64,000 nt of DNA. It comes from Erodium maritimum. Lineage: Eukaryota; Streptophyta; Magnoliopsida; Geraniales; Geraniaceae. The notes beneath the pieces are model-generated. The model was not told the origin of the DNA. It did not search any database and saw only the letters and a program-made list of their open reading frames with translations. The stretch spans positions 16,807,001 through 16,871,000 of the forward strand of contig OY997596.1 of NCBI GenBank assembly GCA_963921825.1, in the 5' to 3' direction. This document shows, piece after piece, positions 34,898 to 46,326 of the stretch (position 1 is its first letter; each line of letters begins with the position of its first letter). A program made the position numbers and the translations under genes.

Positions 34898-36440
34898 TTG
34901 ATCTACAACAGATAAAATTCAATCAGTAAACTGAATAAATTTTATGAAGATCAAGCTTAAACACCAACAATCGATTCTAAACCTTTAGAATCTGAAACCA
35001 AGATCCTTGATTCACTCGATTAAGCTGAACTAATGCTCACCACTTAATCGAGCTATGTAGGTAGGACTCCATCCAATCACATCCAATGTGACTCTTGGCT
35101 AGGGTATGTACTTATGTACACGACTTACTCTATCTGTTACCCTAGCTCAACCTCAGGCTGAGAATCGTAGTCGGGTCCACCAATTTTCAACTATGGCCCG
35201 TCACTATGTAGGTGCTCCGCTAATGCGCACGACACCCACATATGTCGTCCAAACCTACTACCCCGCTTCCCCATGGATGCTCCGCTAATGCGCACGACAC
35301 CCATAGGACGGGGAGGTAGTAAGGTGTTGATGATTGGGAGGTATCGGACATGACCCGCTTTTACTTGTCCAGTTGTGTTCAAAACTTTGGCACATCCTAG
35401 ATGCGATGAGCACATCAACTACATTCCAAATGCAATGATGCCTCAAATTACATCCAATGTAATTCTTCCTTTGAACCCGTCAACTACATCCAATGCAATG
35501 ACGGTTCTAAGGGTTCACACACAAGGATTAAAATTCCAATTTTATCTTTGCATGTGAGGTGATATGCTCGGTAAATAAAGTTAAGCATGCAATTCTAAAA
35601 CACATAGAATTAATCATGCATAAACTAAACCAAGCATAAAGCGATAAATGTGCACATAATAGCCCCCTAAACTAACTCCCACTAGCTTCTTGAGCTCCAC
35701 CGACTCCAAGCCGATGCCAACACCCGAAAAGCCACCAAATGACCTTTTCGCCCTTTCTTCGTCTTGAGTAAAAAATTACAATTTAATACACGACTCGCAG
35801 GTCGGGAATAAATAAATATTACAAACAAGTGGTTCGACGACCACACCTTGAAAGAATAATTACACGCTAACATTAACGGCTCGCAGGCCGTGAAAAGCGA
35901 TAAATAATTAAATCGAACTCGGGGCTATTATGTACACCATGCCAACATCACATCACACATCGTGTTATCAAACAAGAATGTTATCAAACATCATGTGATT
36001 TTCCGGTTTTAATTAATAGCCAAGTTTCGAAATTTTTTGATGCTCGGTTTATCGAAACCGTTCAAAAATGAAACTTTTGAACATTTGATCTTCGAGTTCA
36101 TCATGACGGTTCCAAACTCGTCATAACTAACAAAACGGTTTAGCCTTGGCATATCAATCATCCAATGGTCATGCTTGGCCTAGCTCCGTCCAACGGAGCC
36201 CCATTCGGTCCCGGTTTCGGCTCCCCGAGAGTCCTGCTCCCGAGACCCGAAAAATCAAAAAAAAATTCAAAATTTCCAGATTTGAAATAATTTTCAAAAA
36301 TTCATTTTACATGCATTAAATCCATAAACAATAATTTAAAACATGTCATCAAACAATTTAGCAAAACAACATGCCAAAAACGAAACTTTCAAGCAAAACC
36401 GAAACTTTGAACACCGTCTTGTGAATCCCGAAGGTAGCAC
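34898..36440 (-). other. copia-1 untranslated leader
   Basis: About 1.5 kb between PBS and gag with no conserved coding. It includes a direct repeat of GCTCCGCTAATGCGCACGAC at about 35212 and 35279. Confidence 0.7.
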
Positions 36441-36453
36441 GGCTCTGATACCA
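36441..36453 (-). other. Primer binding site of copia-1
   Basis: TGGTATCAGAGCC in element sense, one base from the 5' LTR end at 36455; complementary to initiator Met-tRNA. Confidence 0.93.
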
Positions 36454-36454
36454 C

Positions 36455-38142
36455 TGTTGGGTCTCGAGGTAGGGTTGGAGATGAACCAACTCGCAGCGGA
36501 AAATCAATGAAAACCAAGAGACGATTAAAACCATGAAACAACTAACAAAGAATGGATTCACAAGAGAAAAATTCAGCACTAGTTCTTACCAAAACAAGAA
36601 CACCGGTTAACGAATGATTGGCTTGAGTCTGCAAGACGCCTACGTATCCACATGGGAATCAAAGCCACGTAGTTCTTCTCTTTGAGGACTCAAGAACACA
36701 AACATGGAGGTGGAAACTAGCCAAACCCGAAATGGCCATGGAAGAGGGAGAGAAAATGTGTTTCCTCTTCTTGTCTTGTGTTTGTTATGTTGAAAAAAGA
36801 TGACTTAAACATAACAAAACCCATACTTGTCCAACTAAAGGCATGGGACAAGTATGGTGTCAAGTAAGGTGTAAATAGGACAAAGTATGGCAAGACAAGA
36901 TTGGGTTAGGTGGTGAATCACCAACACCTTAATCCTTGTCTTGCTTACTTAGTACTAATTAATCAAGACTTGATTAATTAGTTCCATGGGCCTTGGTTGC
37001 ATGGGCCTTTCATGGGCCTCTTGGAACATGGCCCGTGGCCATTTCCAACGAGGTCCCGTGATTCGCTCATCGCCTCCATGCCTTCCATACCGGAAATGTC
37101 CAACATTATCCGACGCGATCAATCCCAAGACTCCAAGCCTTGTCTCGATCCGTAAAGTCCTATTCACTTACGGGCACATGACCCAAAACCCAGTTTTGGT
37201 CATGTCCCGAGACAACTCCGTTTTGGCCATTCTCCATAAATGTGTCAATGAGTTTCATCCTCCGGTGTGACCCTTAGGTTTATGCATGTCAATAGATCAA
37301 CGTAAAATCCCATTTTACTTGATCCTATTTAAGTGGCAACTAACGAGACTTTGGTATTGCCTGACACTACATAACGAATTGACCCTGTCGATTCTAACCT
37401 TTCCGTCGTCCCTGTCATTATCCTTTTATCTCCGATATCCTGATTGAGATAAGGCATAGAGCCGTCATCCTTATTATTCTCAATCACCGTTCCTTGATAT
37501 GTGAGATGACTGAAGATATGATACCCAGTATCATGTGCATGGCCATGCTATTCTTTCAGTCACTCTCGATCAAGCGGCCGAGAACCGATATCTTTCCCAT
37601 ACCTTAGTATGAGGGATAAATCCCTTAGCCGTCTTTCGTGTCACTCATGTAGCCCATCCCCAAGCCAATCCTGGCCGTTATGGAAGCCCTGTTACGGACA
37701 ACGTTAGGCTCAGGTCAAACTCAGTTGTTGACTACATAGCGATCACAAAGACTCCTTGGTCTAAGGATACATGACAAGCTACAACACTGAATATGTTCAT
37801 GACTTAATCTATGGCACATATTCAGGGCGGGTCGTCCAATATCATGTCCCACATGATATCTATGATCAGACTCCGGAATCCCATTCCAATGACTAACAGA
37901 ACGTAAGCCATAAAGAGCCATCTTTCATACTAGTCGCTTCTAGTGAAGCTTTGTTGACTAGGGACTCATCGAGTGTGATCTATCTCGATCTATGGTTCTA
38001 TTCGCATGGTGGGCATAGATCAGAGCACACATCGATATATTACTCCAACACATAAGTAATATAAAGCCGCTTTAATTTTATTGCTAACGATGATATATAC
38101 ATTTGGACATTTAGGATTGAACTACGGGCACTAAGACTAACA
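36455..38142 (-). repeat. 5' LTR of copia-1
   Basis: 1688 bp. No difference from 29706-31393 seen in the stretches compared; they share the private base in GTCTGCAAGACGCC where other copies read GTCTCCAAGACGCC. Confidence 0.95.
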
Positions 38143-38199
38143 ACAAGATCACAAAGGATCGCAAACCAGCTGTTCAGTAACCAATTCTGCCTCTCGCCC

Positions 38200-38490
38200 T
38201 TTCCGATCCCAGTCGGTCCAGGCGGTCGACCTGTCTTACAACTTCTCTGTCCTTCGCTCTTTCCAACACAAAGTCGGTCCAGGCAGTCGACCTGTCTTAC
38301 AACTCCTCTGTCCCTCGCTCTTTCCAACACAAAATCGGTCCAGGCAGTCGACCTGTCTTTCAACTTCTCTGTCCCTCGCTCTTTCCAACACAAAGTCGGT
38401 CCAGGCAGTCGACCTGTCTTACAACTTCTCTGTCCCTCGCTCTTTCCGATCCCAGTCGGTCCAGGCAGTCGACCTGTCTCAGTAACCTCT
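38200..38490 (-). repeat. ~60-bp subrepeats in LTR A
   Basis: Five units with CGGTCCAGGC(G/A)GTCGACCTGTCTTAC and TCTCTGTCC(C/T)TCGCTCTTTCC. It is the minus-sense equivalent of the GTCGAC subrepeats in E. Confidence 0.8.
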
Positions 38491-38569
38491 CTCACTCAGG
38501 TAACCACAACCACACTCACAAGCAAGTTCAATAAACAGGAACAACACAAGTTCAGCACTCCACAAGCAC

Positions 38570-38880
38570 TCATGGCCACACAAGACACCAATCATAAAAC
38601 ACGGACTCAACAGCCCCACAGGCACTCACGGCCTCCCAAGATACACCAACAGTAACTCACAGACTTAACAGCCCTACGGGCACTCACGACCACTCAAACC
38701 ACCAACAGTAAAGACACGGGTTCAACAACCCCACGGGCACTCACGGCCACTCAAACCACCAACAGTAAAGACACGGGTTCAACAACCCTACGGGCACTCA
38801 CGGCCACTCAAACCACCAACAGTAAAGACACAGGTTCAACAACCCTACAGGCACTCATGGCCACCCAAACTCAACAATAC
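38570..38880 (-). repeat. ~57-bp CACTCACGGCCACTC subrepeats in LTR A
   Basis: About five units of ACCAACAGTAAAGACACGGG plus TTCAACAACCC(C/T)ACGGG type, homologous to the 58-bp repeats in the F LTRs. Confidence 0.75.
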
Positions 38881-38958
38881 CACACGCTCGCAACTTACCA
38901 AGACTCTAACTCGTAAGCCAGCCAAGAATGCTTGCAACCCCCCCCCCCCTCCACCCCC

Positions 38959-41900
38959 GGTCACGCCCCAATTTCAGAGAACCGAACTCGGGATGCGAAC
39001 CTTTAAAAACATGAATACTTAAAACCTGTTTTCAATGAAAGCTTTGACATTTCCATTTACTTCTCAAAAATAATAGTAGTATTTACAATACAAAAACGTC
39101 CCAACAAGTGGACAAGGTACACATCCGTCACTAGACTCAACAAAAGTAAAGACCAGACTCCGCTCCAAGCTCCATGAACTTCAAGAGCTAACCTAGTCCG
39201 TCCGGTGATCAGTACCTGTAGGAAAAGCAGCTAGGGGTGAGCGTTCGCTCACCTCCACGGATAACAGACTGACCATGACATAATTAGTAGATAAAGCCAG
39301 TGACACTAAAACCAAACCCAACACCGGGACTACAGTCCCCAACTCAAGTACTCAACTGACCCACAACCCGTCACCTTCCTCAACAGACTCGGCACTCGAT
39401 AATACAGTGTAGGCCCGACACAACTATCGACGACCTCCTCAAGGACACGACAAAAGACTACACAACGCCAAACAAGATCACAAAGGATCGCACACCAGCT
39501 GCTCAGTAACCAGTCTCACTCAGGTCAGGGTTCGACCTATTGCAATTCCTCGACACGAAGTCGGATCAGGCTGTCGACCTTTTAAACTCGCAATTCATCG
39601 ACACTAAGTCGGATCAGGCTGTCGACCTTTAGAACTCGCAATTCATCGACACTAAGTCGGATCAGGCTGTCGACCTTTAGAACTCGCAATTCATCGACAC
39701 TAAGTCGGATCAGGCTGTCGACCTTTAGAACTCACCACCCCAGGTAACCACAATCACAATCACAGGAAAGTTCAATCACACAGGCACTCAAGGCCACTCA
39801 AGACACCTCAACAGTCAAGACTTGGGTTCAACAACCCCACGGGCACTCACTGCCACTCAAGACACCTCAACAGTCAAGACTCGGGTTCAACAACCCCACG
39901 GGCACTCACTGCCACTCAAGACACACCAACGGTCAAGACTCGGGTTCAACAACCCCACGGCACTCAATGCCACTCAAGACACCAAATTAAAGACACGGGC
40001 TCTCATGGCCACCCAAACTCAACAATAAAAACACGGGCTCTCAAGGCCACCCAAACTCAACAATAAATAACACGGGCTCTAAAGGCCACCCAAACTCACA
40101 ATAAATAACACGGGCTCTCAAGGTCACCCAAACTCAACAGTAGATAACACGGGCTCTCAAGGCCACCCAAACTCAACAATAAATAACACGGGCTCTCAAG
40201 GCCACCCAAACTCACAATAAATAACACGGGCTCTCAAGGCCACCCAAACTCAACAGTAAATAACACGGGCTCTCAAGGCCACCCAAACTCAACAATTAAA
40301 TACGGGCTCGCAAGGCCACCCAAACTCAACAATTAAATACGGGCTCGCAAGGCCACCCAGACTCAACAATTAAATACACACAACAACCTCCGACATACAC
40401 GATGCCTCCAATAGTCCTAAGATCACTAGTTTCACAAGCAACCTCCGGGCATGGTCATATGCCTCCAGTAATTCAATTATCGTTAAGTTCTCTGTTCCTA
40501 CGACACTACTAAGTGTCACATGATTTTCTCTTAAACGCTACAATCCCGTATCATGCTTTTCTAATAATTAAATAATTCTACTCAACCCACGACACCCTGG
40601 TGTCACATGCAATTCTACTATTAACTTTCCCTAATCAGGGCCGAGATCCGGCTACTTTTCCCTACCTCGTATATAAATCCAAAAGCGCTCCAACAACACC
40701 CGAAGTACACCCAGTCACTCGCCGAGCTTCCCTTTGCCTCGGTCCGTAGCACGATCTAAAAGAACACAAATTCAAAGTACTTTTAAACTAGTACGAATAA
40801 ACCGAAAATTAATATACTTAACGCCCCAACGTAACCCCGACAATGCCGATCACTCCCAAACTTCCCAATTACTCGATATTGTCGATAAAGGACCCGTAAA
40901 GGCCAGATTCGCCCGACATGGCGAATCTGCCCGGGTTTTGGTTAATTGCCTTCCGGGGCTCCAAAAGTCCCCGTTTTCGTTTCTACGGTCTTAGAATATT
41001 TCAAGGAACCCAACGCACTTGACGGAATCGAATTCCGACTTCTAAATCAAATTATTAACGTTTAAAGTTTCTAAACTCGTTAATTTCAACTTCTCCAATT
41101 TAATTCCAATTTTCGATTCGATTAAGGATAAAAGGTCCGGGGAACATTTTAAACCACCTGAACATTAAAACCCGAGCAACCGAGCACGTGGGCCCCACCC
41201 AAGAGGCTTGGCCGTGCCCTAGGGTTTGAGGGAGGGGCTCGGCCACCAAGTGGTGGCTACGGCCACCTCCGGCCAGCCACCACCCACGGTGGCCGGAGCT
41301 CCTCCCGAGCCTCCGGTCACCGGAAAACGTGAAATTTCTCTCCCAAACACCTCTAAAACGTCTCCAACACCTCTCTAATCTCTACACAACCCTAAACCAA
41401 ATTCTATAACCAAACCCTAGCTCTTGAAAATAATCGAAACGAGAATCGGTTCGGGTATTACCGTAGAGGAGAATGAGGGGAACGGGATTGCTCTTTGCTT
41501 CAAGACGATCCAAGGGCTTGATCACAAACCCTAGCTCCACCTTTCTTCTTCTCTCTTCTTCTTCTTCTTCTTCCCCTTCTCTCTCTAAAACCTCTCTTCC
41601 TCTTTCTAATTTTTAAAACAAATAACAACTAACTCCAACTTCCCCCCTTTAACCATGTGTTTCGGCCAACACACCACAACCATCCATTTTCCCCCCAAAA
41701 CTAACTCCACCAAATAGTTGACATGTGTCAAGGTGGGTCCCACACCTTTTGGAAAATATCTAGTTGATATTTTCCAATCAGATTCGCGAAAAACGGACGT
41801 TTCGGGCCCCGAACGGGCACTTTTCCCAAGAAATTTTTAAACTGGACGGGCTTCAAGGAAACGGCCCAACTAAGACCGCTACGACGACGGCTAAGCTTTT

Positions 41901-42154
41901 CGGGTCCAAAACGGTCCTCGAATGGACCAAAACGTCGCTCGGGTGACTTTTCCAGCGAAAAATCAATCTTTCCCAAATTGACCAGAAAGTTGCCCTGAGT
42001 CCCCCGTAACTCATTTTAGTCGATAACGGGGTTAACTTAAGTTCGGCATGACCCTCGGGGTCAATTTAAGTTAAGTTAAGTGTCTGTCTTAAAAATTTTA
42101 AATTTTCCTGTTTTTCGCAGGTTTGACTGACGTTGACCAGAAGTGGTTATTACA
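38959..42154 (-). repeat. 3' LTR of element C
   Basis: 3196 bp. In element sense TGTAATAACCACTTCTGG to GGGGCGTGACC. It holds ~49-bp CGGATCAGGCTGTCGACC units (about 39530-39735), ~58-bp units (39780-39970) and ~39-bp ACACGGGCTCTCAAGGCCAC units (about 39985-40385, ~10 copies). Confidence 0.9.
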
Positions 42155-42172
42155 GTCTACCCCCTTAAAGGA
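42155..42172 (-). other. Polypurine tract of C
   Basis: CCTTTAAGGGGGTAGAC in element sense, adjacent to the LTR. The polyprotein stop TAG lies inside it. Confidence 0.88.
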
Positions 42173-43276
42173 ATTTCGTCCGCGAAATTTAAAACAGACG
42201 TACCTCGGGAGTCAAACAGGTCGGGATACTTCGCGCGAACCTCGTCCTCGCGTTCCCACGTCGACTCAGCTCCGTGATGTTTCCACTGCACTCGGACCAA
42301 GCGGATAATCTTGCCTCCCCGCAGAATCTGCTGCCGTGTGTCCATGATCCGAACCGGCTGCTCCTCATAGGAGACATCATCAGCCACCTCGATATCAGTC
42401 CACTCGATGACGTGGGATGGGTCTGCGTTGTACTGCCGCAACTGGGATACGTGGAAGACGTTATGTACTCTCCCAAGCTGCGGTGGCAACGCTAGACGAT
42501 AAGCCACGGCTCCCACTCTGTCTAAGATCTGGAACGGGCCTATGTACCTCGGAGCCAACTTTCCCCCGCTGCGCCTAAACCGCACCAGCCCCTTCCTCGG
42601 GCTCACCTTCAGGAACACGTGATCCCCGACTGCAAACTCAAGAGGTCGACGTCGCCTGTCTGCATAACTCTTCTGCCGGCTCTGCGCGGTCCTCAACCGA
42701 TCGCGGATCAATGCGACCTTCTCCGTCGTCTCTCTGACAAGATCTGGCCCCAGCAGACTCTTGTCCCCCACCTCTGCCCAGCATACTGGTGACCGACACG
42801 GCCTACCATACAACGCTTCGAATGGTGCCACCCCGATACTGGCCTGGAAGCTGTTGTTGTAGGCGAACTCGGCCAATGGCAGGTGGGTCTCCCAAGATCC
42901 CCTGAAATCCAGCACACATGCTCGCAGCATGTCCTCCAAGATCTGAATGGTACGCTCAGACTGACCGTCTGTCTGAGGATGATGTGCTGTGCTGAGTAGG
43001 ACCTCTGTCCCCAGTGCCTTCTGCAGACTCGGCCAGAACCTGGACGTGAAGCGGGGATCCCTGTCAGACACTATCGACACCAGGACCCCGTGGAGGCGCA
43101 CTATCTCCTGGATATACAGACTGCTCAACTTGTCGACCGGGTCTGTCATCCTCATAGCTAGAAAGTGGGCCGACTTGGTCAACCGGTCGACTACCACCCA
43201 CACGGCGTCGTTTCCCTTGGGCGATCTCGGTAGTCCACACACGAAATCCATCGTAATGTGCTCCCACTTCCACTGA
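42157..43276 (-). pseudogene. Element C integrase core and chromodomain-like tail
   Basis: From MDFVCGLP onward the integrase D,D(35)E signature is present: Asp in MDF (residue 2 of the 364-aa frame), Asp in SDRDPRF (~63) and Glu in HPQTDGQSER (~99). FEALYGRPCRSPVCW, the GPFQIL and HNVFHVSQLR motifs follow, then a chromodomain-like end (VQWKHHGAESTWEREDEV). It is out of frame with the upstream pol by a ~2-bp deletion near 43274 (PIS-QWKWEH expected). Chromoviral tails of this kind are thought to steer integration to particular chromatin. Confidence 0.9.
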
Positions 43277-44704
43277 GATCGGTAGTGGTTGTAACAATCC
43301 CGCGGGACGCTGATGCTCTGCCTTCACCTGCTGACAGACAAGGCATCTCGACAAAAACTCTGCGACTGCTCTCCTCATGCCGCGCCACCAGTAGTGCCTC
43401 CTGAGGTCACGGTACATCTTGGTGCCCCCCGGATGCACTGTGAGATGCGAATGGTGTGCCTCTCGTAACACGGCGTCTCTACAGTTAACTGGTACGAACA
43501 GCCCCCCGCGGTACCGTAGTCCCCAATCTGTACTGTCCTGCCAGCCCACCACCTCGTCACCCCTGACGACTCTCTCGCGGATCTCTGATGCTTCGACGTC
43601 CTCCCTCTGCGCCTCCAACACTTGGGCAAGCAGTGAGGGCTGAGCCACTATGGAGCACATGGCAACACCGCCAGTAACCTCCTCTTGCTCTAGCCCGAAT
43701 GTGCTCAGCTCCCCCATCATGCCCCACTCTCGGACAGATATGCTGGTGAGGCTCGGAGCCGACTTCCTACTCAAGGCGTCGGCGACAACGTTCGCCTTGC
43801 CTGGGTGGTAGTGTAGCTCGAAGTCGTACTCCTCGAGTAGTTCCATCCACCGTCGCTGACGCATGTTCAGGTCTCGCTGGGAAAATATGTACTTGAGGCT
43901 CTTGTGATCCGAGAACACCTGAAACCCCTCGCCGTACAGATAATATCGCCAGCTCTTTAGCGCAAACACGACTGCTACTAGCTCCAAGTCGTGGGTAGGA
44001 TAGTTGCGCTCGTGTATCTTCAACTGCCTGGAGCCATGAGCCACAACTCTGCCCGACTGCATCAGCACGCAACCCAGTCCCTCTCCGGATGCATCGCAGT
44101 AAACATCATAGCCAATCCCTCGCTCGGGCACCACTAACACTGGAGCTGTAGTCAGTCGAGTCTTCAACTCCGCGAACGCATGCTCACAGTCATCTGTCCA
44201 CACGAACCCAACACCCTTGCGCGTTAACATAGTCATCGGTGCGGCTAGTCGTGCAAAATCCTGGACAAATCGCCTATAGTAGCCTGCCAATCCCAGAAAG
44301 CTGCGGATCTCGAAAACACTCGTGGGCCGTGCCCACTTCGAGACCGCGTCGATCTTCGACGGATCGACCAGGATACCGTCACGGGATACGATGTGGCCGA
44401 GGAACCTCACCTCAGAGAGCCAGAACTCGCACTTCTCCCGGTTGGCATATAGCTGATGCTTGCGCAGTAGTGTCAGAATAGCCCTCAGATGTGTCTTATG
44501 CGCCGCCTCGTTCTGCGAATATATCAGGATGTCATCCACGAACACCACCACAAACTGATCTAGGTACGGCCGGAAGATGCTGTTCATCAGGTCCATGAAT
44601 GCTGCAGGCGCGTTCGTCAGTCCGAATGGCATCAGCAGGAACTCGTAATGCCCATAGCATGTCCGGAATGCAGTCTTTGCGACGTCCCCCTCACGGACTC
44701 GCAA
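43277..44704 (-). pseudogene. Element C RT C-terminal half, RNase H, integrase zinc domain
   Basis: The frame opens right after the nonsense codon. It has [18 protein letters not shown], the RT catalytic FVDDILIYS (Asp ~57-58), RNase H ([33 protein letters not shown]) and the integrase zinc region ([26 protein letters not shown]). The nominal frame runs on to 43064 in wrong-frame sequence after the 43274 shift. Key catalytic residues are intact. Confidence 0.92.
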
Positions 44705-44719
44705 CTGATAATAACCGGA

Positions 44720-46212
44720 TCATAGATCGATCTTCGAGAAGTGAGTCGCCCCTCTCAACTGGTCAAACAAGTCATCGATCCTCGGCATCGGGTACCGGTT
44801 CTTCACCGTAACCCGGTTCAGCTTTCGGTAATCTATACACATCCGTAGCTCTCCACTCTTCTTCTTCACAAAGAGTGCTGGTGCTCCGCACGGCGATGCA
44901 CTCGGACGGATAAACCCCTTCTGCTGAAGCTCCTCCAGTTGACGCTTCAGCTCAATCAACTCTGCCGGCGCAAACCTGTAAGGCGCCATCGATATCGCCG
45001 CCGTTCCCGGCACTAGGTCAATCCCGAACCCGCTCAACTCCTCAAGAAAGACCTCGGGGAACTCGCATACCACTCTCGGTAACTCTCGGTTCTGCACAGC
45101 CGGTACTTCCTCCTCTGCGGACAACGCCGACAGGAGGACCCCACTCTTACTCCCCAGCACGCACGTCACCTTCGTACCGCCCACTGTCACTGTCACTCGT
45201 CGTCTGTAGCAATCGATGTTGGCTCGGTACCTCGACAGCCAATCCATACCCAAAATCACATCAAAGGTAGTCATCCCCAACACGAGAAGATCACTAGGGC
45301 AAGGACAGTCTGCGACTCTAATATCGCAGGCACGACATACTCTAGTCAATGATGCACCACCCCCAACTGGGGTGTCCAGGCATAGGGGTGGACTCAACGG
45401 CTCCAAACTCAACCCCAACCTCTCAGCACAACCCGACGAAATAAAAGAGTGCGATGCCCCGGTATCAAACAAGAATAAAGCCCATAGATGATACAATAAA
45501 CACGTACCTTGGATGGTCTCACGGTACGTGCTAGGTCCTAGGGCTCTGGAGTCGGTGATTGCATATACTCTCCTCTGCGAGGCCTGCTGCCTCTGACCCT
45601 GCGCACTGGCTGCTGGATACCCGTGACTCTGCTGCTGTCTCGGAATCGGTGCGCTCGTCGACGGCCGTGATGATCTCGGCTGCTGACCCTGTCGAGGGTG
45701 ACCTCTGGGCGACTGTACTGTCCGCGACTGCTGTGGTCGCTGCATTGATGTCTCCCCTAACTGCTCTCGGCACCATGCCATAGTGTGACCGGCCCGGCCG
45801 CATCGGTAACTGCTGATCTCGTCAGCCCTCGACCCCGAGCCCTGGCCTGTCCGGCTAGTAGCTGGTACTGCCGCGGTTCCTCCCCTCGTCGGACAGTCTC
45901 GCTGTAAGTGGCCTGGCTGCCCGCAGTGATAGCATGACGGCCTCCTCTCTGAGGCGACTGGCCCCACTGATGCCACTGACCCCTGCTGTCTCGATCCACT
46001 CTGATGAGGCGGTGGTCGGAATGATCCCGCGGTCCTCTGCCTCCGCGAGTCTCGTGAGTCTGACGGCCCTGCCCAACTGATCGGCCGAGGTCGGACCTCA
46101 CGGCCCCTGACTGCATCCCTGGCGCCCTGCTCTACTGTAGCTGCGGTGTCCACGAGGTCGGTATACTTCCGTATCCTCAAGGCGAGAACCTGGTTCCGGA
46201 TGCCCAGCCTCA
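44720..46212 (-). pseudogene. Element C gag C-terminus, protease, RT N-terminal half
   Basis: The gag zinc knuckle [14 protein letters not shown] (residues 83-96 of the 486-aa frame) is followed by a second, degenerate knuckle ([14 protein letters not shown], first Cys now Ser). The protease has [13 protein letters not shown] (~238-250). RT motifs are [23 protein letters not shown] and [10 protein letters not shown]. The frame stops at FSKIDL-TGA (about 44718), where F has CGA: a CpG-type transition. An in-frame gap of ~8 codons removes LPPVREVE after EELSG. The N-terminal end is joined to LTR sequence at about 46213. Confidence 0.92.
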
Positions 46213-46326
46213 GTCCGGCATGACCCTCGGGGTCAATTTAAGTTAAGTTAAGTGTCTGTCTTAAAAATTTTAAATTTTCTTGTTTTTCGCAGGTTTGACT
46301 GACGTTGACCAGAAGTGGTTATTACA
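46213..46326 (-). repeat. Residual 5' LTR start of element C
   Basis: Matches the left-LTR sequence 42041-42154 almost base for base, differing for example at TTTTCTTG versus TTTTCCTG. It meets gag directly with no PBS. Confidence 0.85.

Larger units (their letters stand above)
29706..38142 (-). mobile_element. Complete Ty1/copia element (copia-1), coding-defective
   Basis: 8437 bp, both LTRs present, perfect TSD ACAAG (29701-29705 and 38143-38147). On the minus strand: 5' LTR 36455-38142, PBS, ~1.5-kb leader, gag, protease, integrase, RT, RNase H, PPT, 3' LTR 29706-31393. The LTRs are the same length and I see no difference between them, so insertion is recent. The polyprotein is nevertheless broken in every domain, with several lesions shared with copia-2 at 60571. 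The Angela-like assignment rests on LTR size, PPT and RT sequence; it is tentative. Confidence 0.93.
38959..46326 (-). mobile_element. Element C: Tekay/Del gypsy retrotransposon, 5' LTR mostly deleted
   Basis: Left terminus GGTCACGCCCCAATTTC (first T changed to G) at 38959, right terminus GTGGTTATTACA at 46326, TSD CCCCC (38954-38958 and 46327-46331). The 3' LTR is complete (38959-42154). On the right only ~113 bp of the LTR start remains (about 46213-46326) joined directly to the middle of gag, so most of the 5' LTR, the PBS and the gag N-terminus are gone. The polyprotein is otherwise well preserved. Confidence 0.88.

Noticed and set aside
38936-38958. Poly-C run as an assembly gap or artefact
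   Set aside because: It coincides with the CCCCC target site of element C and a C-rich subrepeat end. Length error is possible, but no gap is needed to explain it.
39985-40385. Regular ~39-bp repeats resembling a CRISPR array
   Set aside because: There is no repeat-spacer alternation; the whole unit is repeated. These are LTR subrepeats in a plant genome.
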